This document shows, piece after piece, positions 1 to 6,101 of a stretch of 12,224 bases of DNA (position 1 is its first letter; each line of letters opens with the position of its first letter). The stretch is from an uncultured Chloroflexota bacterium (GTDB taxonomy: Bacteria > Chloroflexota > Limnocylindria > Limnocylindrales > CSP1-4). A program made the position numbers and the translations under genes. Location of the stretch: positions 1 through 12,224 of the forward strand of contig CAIYZX010000050.1 of NCBI GenBank assembly GCA_903930745.1. Direction: 5' to 3'. The notes below the pieces were generated by a model. That model made no database searches, was not told where the DNA came from, and worked only from the letters and a program-made list of their open reading frames with translations.

Positions 1-404
1 AGGACGCTGATCATCCCGGCCGCCGCGCGGTGGACGCCGCCGGTCACCGGGGCCTCCAGGGTCTGCACGCCCTTCTCGGCCGCCAGGGCCGCGAGGCGCT
101 GGAGCTCGTGGAGGTCGTTGGTGCTCATGTCGATCCAGGTGCCGCCCGACGCCAGCCCCTCCAGGATCCCGTCCGGACCCGAGACCACGTGTGTGACCAC
201 CTCCGGCGAGGGGAGGCAGGTGATGACGGTGTCGCTGCCACGGGCGACATCGGCCGCCGTCTTCGCGCCCTTCGCGCCCAGCGCCACCAGCTCCGCGACC
301 GCCGCGTCGTTGATGTCCGAGACGGTGACCTCGAAGCCTTCCTTCACCAGGCTGCCGGCCAGGTGCTTGCCCAGGGCGCCAAGCCCGATGAAGCCGATGC
401 GCAT
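1..404 (-). CDS. 3-hydroxyisobutyrate dehydrogenase-like NAD(P)-dependent oxidoreductase, N-terminal part (partial)
   Basis: The first 134 residues of a beta-hydroxyacid dehydrogenase (6-phosphogluconate dehydrogenase NAD-binding family) are encoded; the C-terminal part lies beyond the window's left edge. The protein opens with a Rossmann dinucleotide-binding strand-turn-helix, GFIGLGALGKHLAGSL (residues 4-19), with an acidic residue closing the second strand (VTVSD, residue 30). It continues with the family signatures TCLPSPEVV (62-70), WIDMST (90-95) and the substrate-loop motif EAPVTGGVHRAAAG (117-130). Family members oxidise 3-hydroxy acids or reduce semialdehydes in the cytosol; the substrate cannot be assigned. 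The ATG at 404 is chosen because GAGGAGA lies about 8 bases upstream on the minus strand and the Rossmann motif begins immediately after it. The gene is divergent from the URO-D gene, with about 266 bp between them. Seen: motifs and RBS. Inferred: exact reaction. Confidence 0.9.
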   Translation of the reverse strand, partial: MRIGFIGLGALGKHLAGSLVKEGFEVTVSDINDAAVAELVALGAKGAKTAADVARGSDTVITCLPSPEVVTHVVSGPDGILEGLASGGTWIDMSTNDLHELQRLAALAAEKGVQTLEAPVTGGVHRAAAGMISV

Positions 405-670
405 TCGTCCAGTCTCCTCTGCCGCCTGCTGTCCGGTGTGGGGCGCCGCCGCGAATTCGTCGCACGGCGATATGACGATTGTCCGATGCCGATGCCCTGC
501 GCACAAGCCGTGTCTCGTGGCGGGAGTGCCGCCGATCGCCGGGTTGGGCCGCGGCACGAGTCGCATGGGCCTTGCGCCCCCGGTAGGCGCGATGCCACGA
601 TCCGTGCACGCTGAGCCCGTTCGCCTGACGTCACTTCGGCGACCTTGGCCACAGTGGAGGAGGTCTGGGC
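405..670. promoter_or_regulatory. Divergent intergenic region between the dehydrogenase and URO-D genes
   Basis: This 266-bp gap separates two genes that start back to back, so it must hold promoters for both. It carries the Shine-Dalgarno sites of both genes: GAGGAGA reading leftward near 412-419, and GGAGGAGG at about 656-663 reading rightward. An AT-richer patch around 452-484 is the most promoter-like stretch, but I cannot assign -35 and -10 boxes. No riboswitch or convincing operator was recognised. Confidence 0.4.
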
Positions 671-1804
671 GTGGACTCTGCGGAACGGGTTGCCAGGGCG
701 GTACAGCTGAAGCCGGCGGCGCCCGGCCAGACGCCCGTCGCGCCGCTGATGATCCACTACACGGCGAAGCTCGCCGGCATGTCGCAGGCGCAGATCTTCG
801 CCGACGTGGATGCGTGGCGGAAGGCCGTGGACCGGGCGGCGGACCGGCTCCCGTTTGACATCGGCTTCGCGCTCTGGCCCACGGACGTGCCGTTCTCGGA
901 AGGCCTCAAGCACCGGCTGCCCGGCCGGGAGCTGGGCGATGACGAGATGTTCCAGATGCTCGAAGACGAGGTGATGACCACCGACGACTACGAGCTGATC
1001 CTTCGCCAGGGCTACGGCCGCTGGTTCATGGACTACATGGTCCGCGTCCAGCCGCAGCTGTCGCCGGGCGCCCTGTCCCGTGCGCGCACCACGTTCCACT
1101 TCATCCAGCTGGCGTGGCGGATCCGCGGCAACGCGAAGCGGCTGGAACAACGGGGGATCGTCCCGTCCTTCTACGGCGCGGGCTACCCGCCGTTTGACAT
1201 GTTCAGCCTGGCCCGGACGTTCGCGAAGTTCTCCGAGGACCTCTACGACATGCCGGAGATGGTGGCGAAGGCGTCCGATGCGGCCGTGGAACCCATCATC
1301 GCCACCATGCTGCAGCCCCTGATGATGAGCAAGGGAACGCGGGTGTGCATCTACCCGATGCGCTGCAGTGCCACGTTCATCTCGCCCAAGATGTTCGAGG
1401 AGCGGGCGCTCAAGCACCTGGTCCAGATGACGGAGGCGTTCGTCGCGCGCGGGCTCACCGTGCTGCTCCACTGCGATGCCAACTGGACGCCGATGCTCAA
1501 GTACTTCCGCGAGCTCCCCCAGGGCAGCTGCATCCTGGAGCTGGATCAGGACACGGACATCGGGAAGGCCAAGGAGATCCTTGGCGACTGGATGTGCATC
1601 CGCGGGAACGTGTCGCCCACGCTGCTGGCCTTCGGTGAGGTGGCCGAGGTGGAGGCCGAGTGCGAGCGGCTGATCCGGGACATCGGGCACGGCGGCGGCT
1701 TCATCCTGGGCTCCGGCTGTGAGGTCCCGCTGAACGCCAAGGTGGAGAACGTGGAGGCGATGTACCGCGTGGCCCGCGGCCTCGCCTCCGGCTCCGTGTC
1801 GTAG
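671..1804 (+). CDS. Uroporphyrinogen decarboxylase (URO-D) family protein, methyltransferase-like
   Basis: This 377-residue protein belongs to the URO-D/MtaA-CmuA superfamily of TIM-barrel proteins, which includes heme-pathway HemE and corrinoid- or thiol-linked methyltransferases. Family features are FSLARTFAKFSEDLYDMPE (178-196), the strand-loop LTVLLHCDANW (262-272), and the C-terminal GFILGSGCEVP (343-353) with Cys350. In MtaA-type enzymes zinc is held by an H-x-C pair plus a late Cys. Here the first pair reads His267-Cys268-Asp269, so the usual second ligand position is Asp and the Cys sits one residue early. The HemE N-terminal arginine signature is absent, so it is unlikely to make coproporphyrinogen. 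The GTG at 671 is chosen because AGGAGG ends 7 bases upstream. The next gene begins 39 bp downstream on the same strand, so co-transcription is possible, but that gene differs in composition. The methyl donor or acceptor is unknown. Confidence 0.85.
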   Translation: MDSAERVARAVQLKPAAPGQTPVAPLMIHYTAKLAGMSQAQIFADVDAWRKAVDRAADRLPFDIGFALWPTDVPFSEGLKHRLPGRELGDDEMFQMLEDEVMTTDDYELILRQGYGRWFMDYMVRVQPQLSPGALSRARTTFHFIQLAWRIRGNAKRLEQRGIVPSFYGAGYPPFDMFSLARTFAKFSEDLYDMPEMVAKASDAAVEPIIATMLQPLMMSKGTRVCIYPMRCSATFISPKMFEERALKHLVQMTEAFVARGLTVLLHCDANWTPMLKYFRELPQGSCILELDQDTDIGKAKEILGDWMCIRGNVSPTLLAFGEVAEVEAECERLIRDIGHGGGFILGSGCEVPLNAKVENVEAMYRVARGLASGSVS

Positions 1805-1843
1805 CATCGCCGCAATCGACGGACTGGACAGCGAGAGGGCCTG

Positions 1844-2941
1844 ATGCTCGGAGACCTAATTGCGCGCGCGCGCACCGCGGCGCCCGCCGCCTTTGAGGCT
1901 GGCTCCTTCGCTTGGCCACCGCCAGAGTTGGTGGAAGACGGGAAACTGGACATTCCCTGGGGCCAGACACAGCCGATGGATTGGCCGGGCGGGACCGTGG
2001 TGATTCGCGGCGAGGTGGATGATGGACACGACGCCTACGGTGATTTGGTCCTGAAGACGCGGGGTCTGGACACGCTCGCTTGGTACCGATCCTTCCACTT
2101 CGGCGAATCTGGATGGGGTATCTACATCACAGAAGCCGGGGTGCGGAGGGTTGCATCGGCCCTCGCCGGCGACGCTGATCTCGCCTTTGCCGTACTTTGG
2201 GCTCACGAGTATTTCCACTTCCTGAGCGACATCGCGGCCACCTTCATCGAGGCGGAGTCGGGTCGTGCCGCCTACCTTCCCCACCACCGCCTGGTCAGAC
2301 AGGTCCCTGCTGCATTGGGTCATGCCGGGTGGTGCCACATCTCCGAAGCCATGGCGAACGCCTACGCACTCGACAATCTCGAGGTGCGGACAAGGATCCC
2401 GGAGATCAAGCGCTGGATGCGACGTGGCCAGCCAGCCGGGTATTCCGATGGTCCGAGCTATTCGAGATCCGCGCTTGGCCCGGGCGGCAAGGGGGCGTCA
2501 GACCGCGGTCGACGGGAGTTGATGTGGCACCTGTTCGGCTCGACTGGGCAGGCCTCGCAGTCTGCGCCGGATCCCTCTCCGGCCCTCCTGGATCTGGCGC
2601 ACTGGCTTGCGGACGATCGTGCGGTCCCCTGGTTCTGGGTCTCGGATCGGCGGCAACTTCGGCCAGACAGCGTCCCTCTCATGGCCAACGCACACGTTGA
2701 CACGACGCCGACGTTCGAAAGGCAGATCGCCAAGCTCGGTCTTTGGGCGGACTGGGAGAAGGCCCGCGACCTGTTGGCCCGCGATGCCCAGCACCCAGGC
2801 CTACATTTCAAGAAGCTGAAGGGCTCAGGGACCGTGTTCTCAGTTCGGCTGGGCCGTGACTATCGAGGCCTGCTCCGCTTGAGTCCACACGGCACCCTTG
2901 TCGCGGAGAAGGCCGACAAGCGCTCAGACGTCTACCGCTGA
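1844..2941 (+). CDS. HExxH gluzincin-type metallopeptidase with a C-terminal RelE/ParE-like toxin domain
   Basis: The 365-residue protein shows two unrelated parts. The N-terminal ~280 residues contain a zinc-peptidase helix, WAHEYFHFLSD (119-129; ligands His121 and His125, catalytic Glu122). It is followed by HISEAMANAYAL (165-176), where Glu168 fits the third, gluzincin-type ligand. Residues ~286-365 read like a complete RelE/ParE superfamily toxin: TTPTFERQIAKL, then HPGLHFKKLKGSGTVFSVRL, then GRDYRGLLRL, and a typical end in DKRSDVYR. No signal peptide or membrane segment is seen, so it is probably cytosolic. The ATG at 1844 has GAGAGG five bases upstream. No antitoxin-sized gene is adjacent, so it may be a chimeric effector or a self-contained module rather than a classical toxin-antitoxin pair. 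One hand-counted row (2041-2100) is 57% GC, below the flanking genes, consistent with recent acquisition. Seen: motifs. Inferred: proteolysis and any RNase role. The true substrate is unknown. Confidence 0.75.
   Translation: MLGDLIARARTAAPAAFEAGSFAWPPPELVEDGKLDIPWGQTQPMDWPGGTVVIRGEVDDGHDAYGDLVLKTRGLDTLAWYRSFHFGESGWGIYITEAGVRRVASALAGDADLAFAVLWAHEYFHFLSDIAATFIEAESGRAAYLPHHRLVRQVPAALGHAGWCHISEAMANAYALDNLEVRTRIPEIKRWMRRGQPAGYSDGPSYSRSALGPGGKGASDRGRRELMWHLFGSTGQASQSAPDPSPALLDLAHWLADDRAVPWFWVSDRRQLRPDSVPLMANAHVDTTPTFERQIAKLGLWADWEKARDLLARDAQHPGLHFKKLKGSGTVFSVRLGRDYRGLLRLSPHGTLVAEKADKRSDVYR
1861..1874. repeat. Alternating GC dinucleotide tract
   Basis: A 14-bp perfectly alternating purine-pyrimidine run (TG, then CG repeats, then CA) sits in codons 6-11 of the metallopeptidase gene and encodes part of ARART. 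Such tracts can adopt Z-DNA and are slippage-prone. Nothing suggests a phase-variable gene, because the run does not consist of a unit that would toggle the frame frequently. Confidence 0.5.
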
Positions 2942-2956
2942 CCCCCTTGACGGGGG
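2942..2956. terminator. Possible GC hairpin at a convergent gene junction
   Basis: Immediately after the metallopeptidase stop, CCCCC (2942-2946) can pair with GGGGG (2952-2956) across a five-base loop. It lies in the 89-bp gap between two convergent genes, where terminators are expected. No T-run follows on either strand, so this is at best a non-canonical terminator. Confidence 0.25.
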
Positions 2957-3030
2957 AGGGTGCCCGGGAAAGGCCAGCCTCGCGCACTTGACTCCACAGC
3001 GACCGGGTTCGTCAATGGACCCTGCCCCGC

Positions 3031-4902
3031 TCATTCGAGGACGGCGTAGACATACGTCAGGCGGACCCTCGCGATGTCCCAGTCGCCGTAGTTGAAGCCA
3101 TACGCCCGCACGTAGGCCCGGACGCCTCGAGTAGATGAGACATGACCCGACGCGGCGACTGAGGTCGAGTACCAACCGTATGTGATTCCGGTGTTCCGGA
3201 CGCCGTCCTCGGATGCCTTGGCGAAGTTGTAGAGCGAGATCGTCGCTGGCCCAATGTAGACCGTTGGCCAATGTTCTCGACCTTGAACTGAGAAGGTCAG
3301 GCTCTTGTACCGAACGGCCCGCGGTAGCGTGAACATGTAGCGCGCGTAGGCATACTCGTCGAAGAGGTTTCCGTACAGGTTCAGACACCCGTACCAGTCG
3401 CACGAATGGCGATCCACGAATGCGTAAGGGGTCGCGCCGGCTGCCGAGTACTGGCTTCCATATCTTGTCTGCGATCCCGTGTACCAGTGAAGTCTCTTGG
3501 ATGAGACCGTCGTGTATGAGGTGAAGGTCTTGGTGTGGCCAACCCCATCGCGAAGCACCTGCGAAACTCGGTAGGTTCCGGCGGAAACCACCGTCCCAGT
3601 TCCGCTGCGGCCGTCCCAGTTGATGGACCAGGCGACTGCTCGACTCGGCAGTGACCAAGTCCGCACCAGCTTTCCCGTCGCGTTGTTGTAGACGCGGATG
3701 GCAACCGACACCGGCTCGCCGGGAGTGCCGCGGATGGCAACCGTGTCCAGGTACCCATCCTTGGCTGGGTAGAACGTTGGACGCTGGACCGTCACGCCGG
3801 TCGCTGTGACCCCCATGTCAGCAGCAACGGAGACAGAGGCGGCAGAGGAAGTCGCTGGTGCATGTGCCAGATCGCCACCGTAGCGCGCCTCAATCTGGTG
3901 CGGTCCGGCGCCATAGAGTCGGATCCTAAGGGCTGCGACTGAGGTTGAAGCGGCGGCGCTGCTGAGGGGGGCGACTCCCAGTAGGACGGGCGCCGCGCTC
4001 GTGTCCCAGAACTCGACGTCCCCGCTCGCCTCCGCACTGTCGATGGTCGCGAGCAGAGTCACGAGCCCCTCGCCTGAGACCACAGAGTCGGGACTTGCTG
4101 TGAGCGTAAGGCCGACTTCGGCCGGCGGTAGCAGTGACTGGATCTCGGTTTGACTCAGTGCACGGCCCCACACGCCCACCTCATCAACGGCGCCCGCAAA
4201 CTGGGTTACCTGTCCGCAGTCGTTGGCCGCGTCGCCGATCACGAGATCATCCCCATCAGCCAGTCCGTACCTGATGGTCTTGGCAGCACCGGTGGCTCCC
4301 ACGAGAGCCCCATCCAGGTAGAGGCGGACCGTCGACCCGTCGAAGGTCCCCGCGGCATGATGCCAGCGGCCATCCCACACACTAGCCGCGCCGGGGGAGG
4401 GCGAGAAGGCAAATGAAGCGCCGTCCCAGATACCAAAGGTGAGGCCGCCGCTTCCGTCTGTCTTCAGCATCCAAGACGACGCCAGGCAGTTCACGAGCCC
4501 CTTGCTGACGATTGCCCGCCAACCCCCGGGGCTCCCGTTCGCCCTTAGAAAGGCGGAGACCGTGACAGCGCCCGTGTCGAGTGTCGGCGCGGCTGGCACC
4601 ACGATCCGAGCTCCGAGCCCATCGAACTCAACGGCCGATCCCGCAACTCCGGCAACGTATGTGGCACCGATCAGGGTCCCGTCGTGGCTCTGGCCGGCAC
4701 TATCTAGAGCAGTCGACCCGGATCCTTCGTTGAGATCCCAGTAGCCGAGCAACCCGGCCGGGGCGCCGAGAAGATGGACCCGAAGTTGTGCGACAGCAGC
4801 GTCCGTCGTGTGGGTGCCAAGCGCCACAACCAAGATCAAAGCGCTGATAACCGAGCGCAACCCCCTGCTCCTCTCGCCCGCCCACCCTGTTGTAGGACGC
4901 AT
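3031..4902 (-). CDS. Secreted multidomain surface protein: LamG, Ig-like, FlgD-like Ig and unknown C-terminal domain
   Basis: This 623-residue protein starts with a hydrophobic signal segment (LRSVISALILVVALG, 15-29). A LamG/concanavalin-like jelly roll (~50-258) follows, with GYWDLNEGSGSTALDSAG, WHHAAGTFDG, RLYLDG and the closing DEVGVWGRALSQTEI. Next come a bacterial Ig-like repeat (~265-358) and a FlgD-like Ig domain (~375-460; FYPAKDGYLDTVAIR, VRIYNN-type strand, WDGRSGTG, AGTYRVSQVLRDG). The final ~155 residues (466-623) are aromatic-rich (Tyr, Trp), carry two Cys (501, 506), and match no family I recognise. LamG and Ig domains usually bind glycans or surface partners, so an adhesin or wall-associated role is inferred; no enzymatic motif is seen. 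Start: the ATG at 4902 lacks a Shine-Dalgarno site, whereas a TTG at 4860 has AGGAG seven bases upstream and would still give a complete signal peptide. I kept the longer form but consider 4860 equally likely. The row 3541-3600 is 62% GC, lower than flanking core-like genes. Confidence 0.85.
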   Translation of the reverse strand: MRPTTGWAGERSRGLRSVISALILVVALGTHTTDAAVAQLRVHLLGAPAGLLGYWDLNEGSGSTALDSAGQSHDGTLIGATYVAGVAGSAVEFDGLGARIVVPAAPTLDTGAVTVSAFLRANGSPGGWRAIVSKGLVNCLASSWMLKTDGSGGLTFGIWDGASFAFSPSPGAASVWDGRWHHAAGTFDGSTVRLYLDGALVGATGAAKTIRYGLADGDDLVIGDAANDCGQVTQFAGAVDEVGVWGRALSQTEIQSLLPPAEVGLTLTASPDSVVSGEGLVTLLATIDSAEASGDVEFWDTSAAPVLLGVAPLSSAAASTSVAALRIRLYGAGPHQIEARYGGDLAHAPATSSAASVSVAADMGVTATGVTVQRPTFYPAKDGYLDTVAIRGTPGEPVSVAIRVYNNATGKLVRTWSLPSRAVAWSINWDGRSGTGTVVSAGTYRVSQVLRDGVGHTKTFTSYTTVSSKRLHWYTGSQTRYGSQYSAAGATPYAFVDRHSCDWYGCLNLYGNLFDEYAYARYMFTLPRAVRYKSLTFSVQGREHWPTVYIGPATISLYNFAKASEDGVRNTGITYGWYSTSVAASGHVSSTRGVRAYVRAYGFNYGDWDIARVRLTYVYAVLE

Positions 4903-5024
4903 CTCGAAGCATCATGACACCATTGCGCCAGAACAGCAGACTCGGCGTGTTTGGCCGTCCCGCGGTGTAGGCTTGCACGCACTCCCCGGGCCGGCGCCCT
5001 CGCGCTTCCCGGGTGGAGACCTGT

Positions 5025-5099
5025 CGGGGCGTGGCGCAATGGTCGCGCACGTGCTTTGGGAGCACGAGGTTGTGGGTTCGAGCCCCACCGCCCCGACCA
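5025..5099 (+). tRNA. tRNA-Pro (anticodon TGG)
   Basis: A complete cloverleaf is visible. The acceptor CGGGGCG (5025-5031) pairs with CGCCCCG (5089-5095). The D stem is GCGC (5034-5037 with 5045-5048) around a loop containing GG. The anticodon stem is CGTGC/GCACG (5050-5054, 5062-5066) with loop TTTGGGA, giving anticodon TGG at 5057-5059. The T stem is GTGGG/CCCAC (5072-5076, 5084-5088) with loop TTCGAGC. Discriminator A5096 is followed by an encoded CCA (5097-5099). The CGGGGCGTGGCGC start is typical of bacterial tRNA-Pro. Proline with UGG reads CCN codons through wobble. Confidence 0.97.
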
Positions 5100-5140
5100 A
5101 CCCCCTCTCGTGCGCCCGCCGCCCTGCCATGTCCCGCGGT

Positions 5141-5312
5141 GATCGGTGCCACCGATGGATCCCCGGCGGTTGGCGCAGATTGATCGGTGCGGGCGATCGA
5201 AATGACGCCAGGCGCGCCGAACGGCGGCTCCGCGGGGCGGATTCCGGTCGAGTTGATCGCTGCCGTCGATCAAACGACGGCAAGGGCCTGAAAAACATCG
5301 CTGCCACCGATC
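5141..5312. repeat. Cluster of four related 17-bp dyads (candidate operators)
   Basis: Four 17-bp imperfect palindromes share the pattern (G/C)ATCG-(G/C)TGC-n3-CGAT(G/C). They lie at 5141-5157 (GATCGGTGCCACCGATG), 5182-5198 (GATCGGTGCGGGCGATC), 5255-5271 (GATCGCTGCCGTCGATC) and 5296-5312 (CATCGCTGCCACCGATC). Start-to-start distances are 41, 73 and 41 bp, close to whole numbers of helical turns, so all four could face the same side of DNA. The first contains a perfect 7+1+7 palindrome (5142-5156) and the third a perfect 7+7+7 one (5253-5273). The array fills the gap between tRNA-Pro and the methyltransferase gene and ends about 55 bp before that gene's start. It most resembles a multi-site operator for a dimeric regulator. 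Recombinase arm sites beside the tRNA are an alternative. Confidence 0.6.
5262..5281. repeat. 7-bp stem hairpin overlapping the third dyad
   Basis: GCCGTCG (5262-5268) is the exact reverse complement of CGACGGC (5275-5281) across a six-base loop. It overlaps the right half of the third 17-bp dyad, so two alternative structures compete for the same bases. It could act as a transcript hairpin just upstream of the methyltransferase gene. No T-run follows on either strand, so termination is not indicated. Confidence 0.4.
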
Positions 5313-5366
5313 ACCGGGGACAGCATCGGCGACAATCGGGCCAGTCGAGTGGCAAGGGGTGTGCGC

Positions 5367-6065
5367 ATGCGGTTCCGGACGATCGTTGGCCTGGCGGGTG
5401 TCGGCGCGCTCGCGGTGGCCGCGGCGAGGCACCTGCGATCGCACGGCGAGACCGGACACCAGCACGGCGCGGACGGGGAGCACGGCCACCAGCCCGGTGG
5501 CGCATCCATCCTCATCGAGGGCGTTGGCGTCTACGACGCGGTGTTCACGAAGCTCCTCGCCGGCTTCTACCGCGAGGTGGCGGAAGAGGCCCTGGAGATG
5601 GCGGGGCCGGGGGCGCGGGTGCTGGACATCGGCTGCGGGCCCGGGCAGTTGGCCGTGGAGCTGGCGCAGCGCGGCCTCCGCGTGATCGCCACGGACCTGG
5701 ACCCGGCGATGGTGGAGCGGGCGGAGATCCGGCTCGCCGCCGTGGACCCGGCCGCGGACGCCGTGGTGGCCGATGTGGCCGCCCTGCCGTTCGACGACGG
5801 CGCCTTCGACCTCGTGGTCAGCACCCTCTCGCTCCACCACTGGGGTGACGTGCCGGCGGGTGCCCGCGAGATCGCGCGCGTGCTGGCGCCGCGCGGCCGG
5901 GCGCTGGTCTTTGACCTGGACAAGGGGCGAATGCCGTTCCACGGTCCCCTGCCGGAGCCGTCAACGCGCTTCCACGGCACGGCGCTGGACGTGGTGACCT
6001 CTGACGCGTGGCCCTGGCCGGGCCCTCTGCCGATCCTCCGCCGCGTGGAGCTGGCCGCCCGCTAG
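5367..6065 (+). CDS. Class I SAM-dependent methyltransferase with N-terminal membrane anchor and His-rich segment
   Basis: This 232-residue protein has the Methyltransf_11-type Rossmann fold. Motif I is VLDIGCGPGQLAVELA (85-100), acidic motif II is VIATDLDP (106-113), and ADVAALPFDDGAFDLVVSTLSLHHW (135-159, read in two pieces) gives motifs III-IV. ARVLAPRGRALVFDL (170-184, approximate) gives the late strand. Before it, residues 5-20 are hydrophobic (IVGLAGVGALAVAAA) and could anchor the protein in the membrane. Residues 22-41 hold six His among Gly/Asp/Glu and could bind metal. ATG 5367 is chosen because AAGGGG lies seven bases upstream; in-frame GTGs at 5349 and 5361 are less well placed. 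The catalytic fold would sit on whichever side the anchor dictates; SAM availability suggests cytosol. The substrate is unknown. It lies downstream of the four-dyad array, which may regulate it, and converges on the putative anti-sigma gene. Confidence 0.85.
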   Translation: MRFRTIVGLAGVGALAVAAARHLRSHGETGHQHGADGEHGHQPGGASILIEGVGVYDAVFTKLLAGFYREVAEEALEMAGPGARVLDIGCGPGQLAVELAQRGLRVIATDLDPAMVERAEIRLAAVDPAADAVVADVAALPFDDGAFDLVVSTLSLHHWGDVPAGAREIARVLAPRGRALVFDLDKGRMPFHGPLPEPSTRFHGTALDVVTSDAWPWPGPLPILRRVELAAR

Positions 6066-6078
6066 TCCCGGCGCCAGA

Positions 6079-6094
6079 CCGGGCCCGGGCCCGG
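6079..6094. terminator. 16-bp GC palindrome at a convergent junction
   Basis: CCGGGCCCGGGCCCGG (6079-6094) is a perfect palindrome in the 36-bp gap between the convergent methyltransferase and anti-sigma-like genes. As RNA, either strand could fold into a very stable hairpin, making it a plausible bidirectional terminator. There is no U-tract, so the mechanism would not be the textbook intrinsic one. Confidence 0.35.
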
Positions 6095-6101
6095 CGAGGG
6101 T

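Noticed and set aside
671..1804. HemE, coproporphyrinogen-forming uroporphyrinogen decarboxylase
   Set aside because: The conserved N-terminal arginine-rich substrate motif of HemE is missing and no other heme genes are nearby.
344..1807. A 487-codon minus-strand open frame opposite the URO-D gene
   Set aside because: It is antisense to a well-supported gene and the translation is a low-information, Arg/His/Leu-rich product typical of high-GC shadow frames. It also overlaps the dehydrogenase start region.
1861..1874. Phase-variable GC tract
   Set aside because: The dinucleotide run is short, and nothing about the gene or its start suggests switching.
1805..5099. Integrated element bounded by a duplicate of the tRNA-Pro 3' end
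   Set aside because: I found no copy of the T-arm/acceptor sequence near 1805-1843 or 2942-3030, and no integrase gene is in the window.
5141..5340. CRISPR-like array from the repeated 17-mers
   Set aside because: Repeats are too short and degenerate, and spacing is 41, 73 and 41 bp rather than uniform. No cas genes are present.
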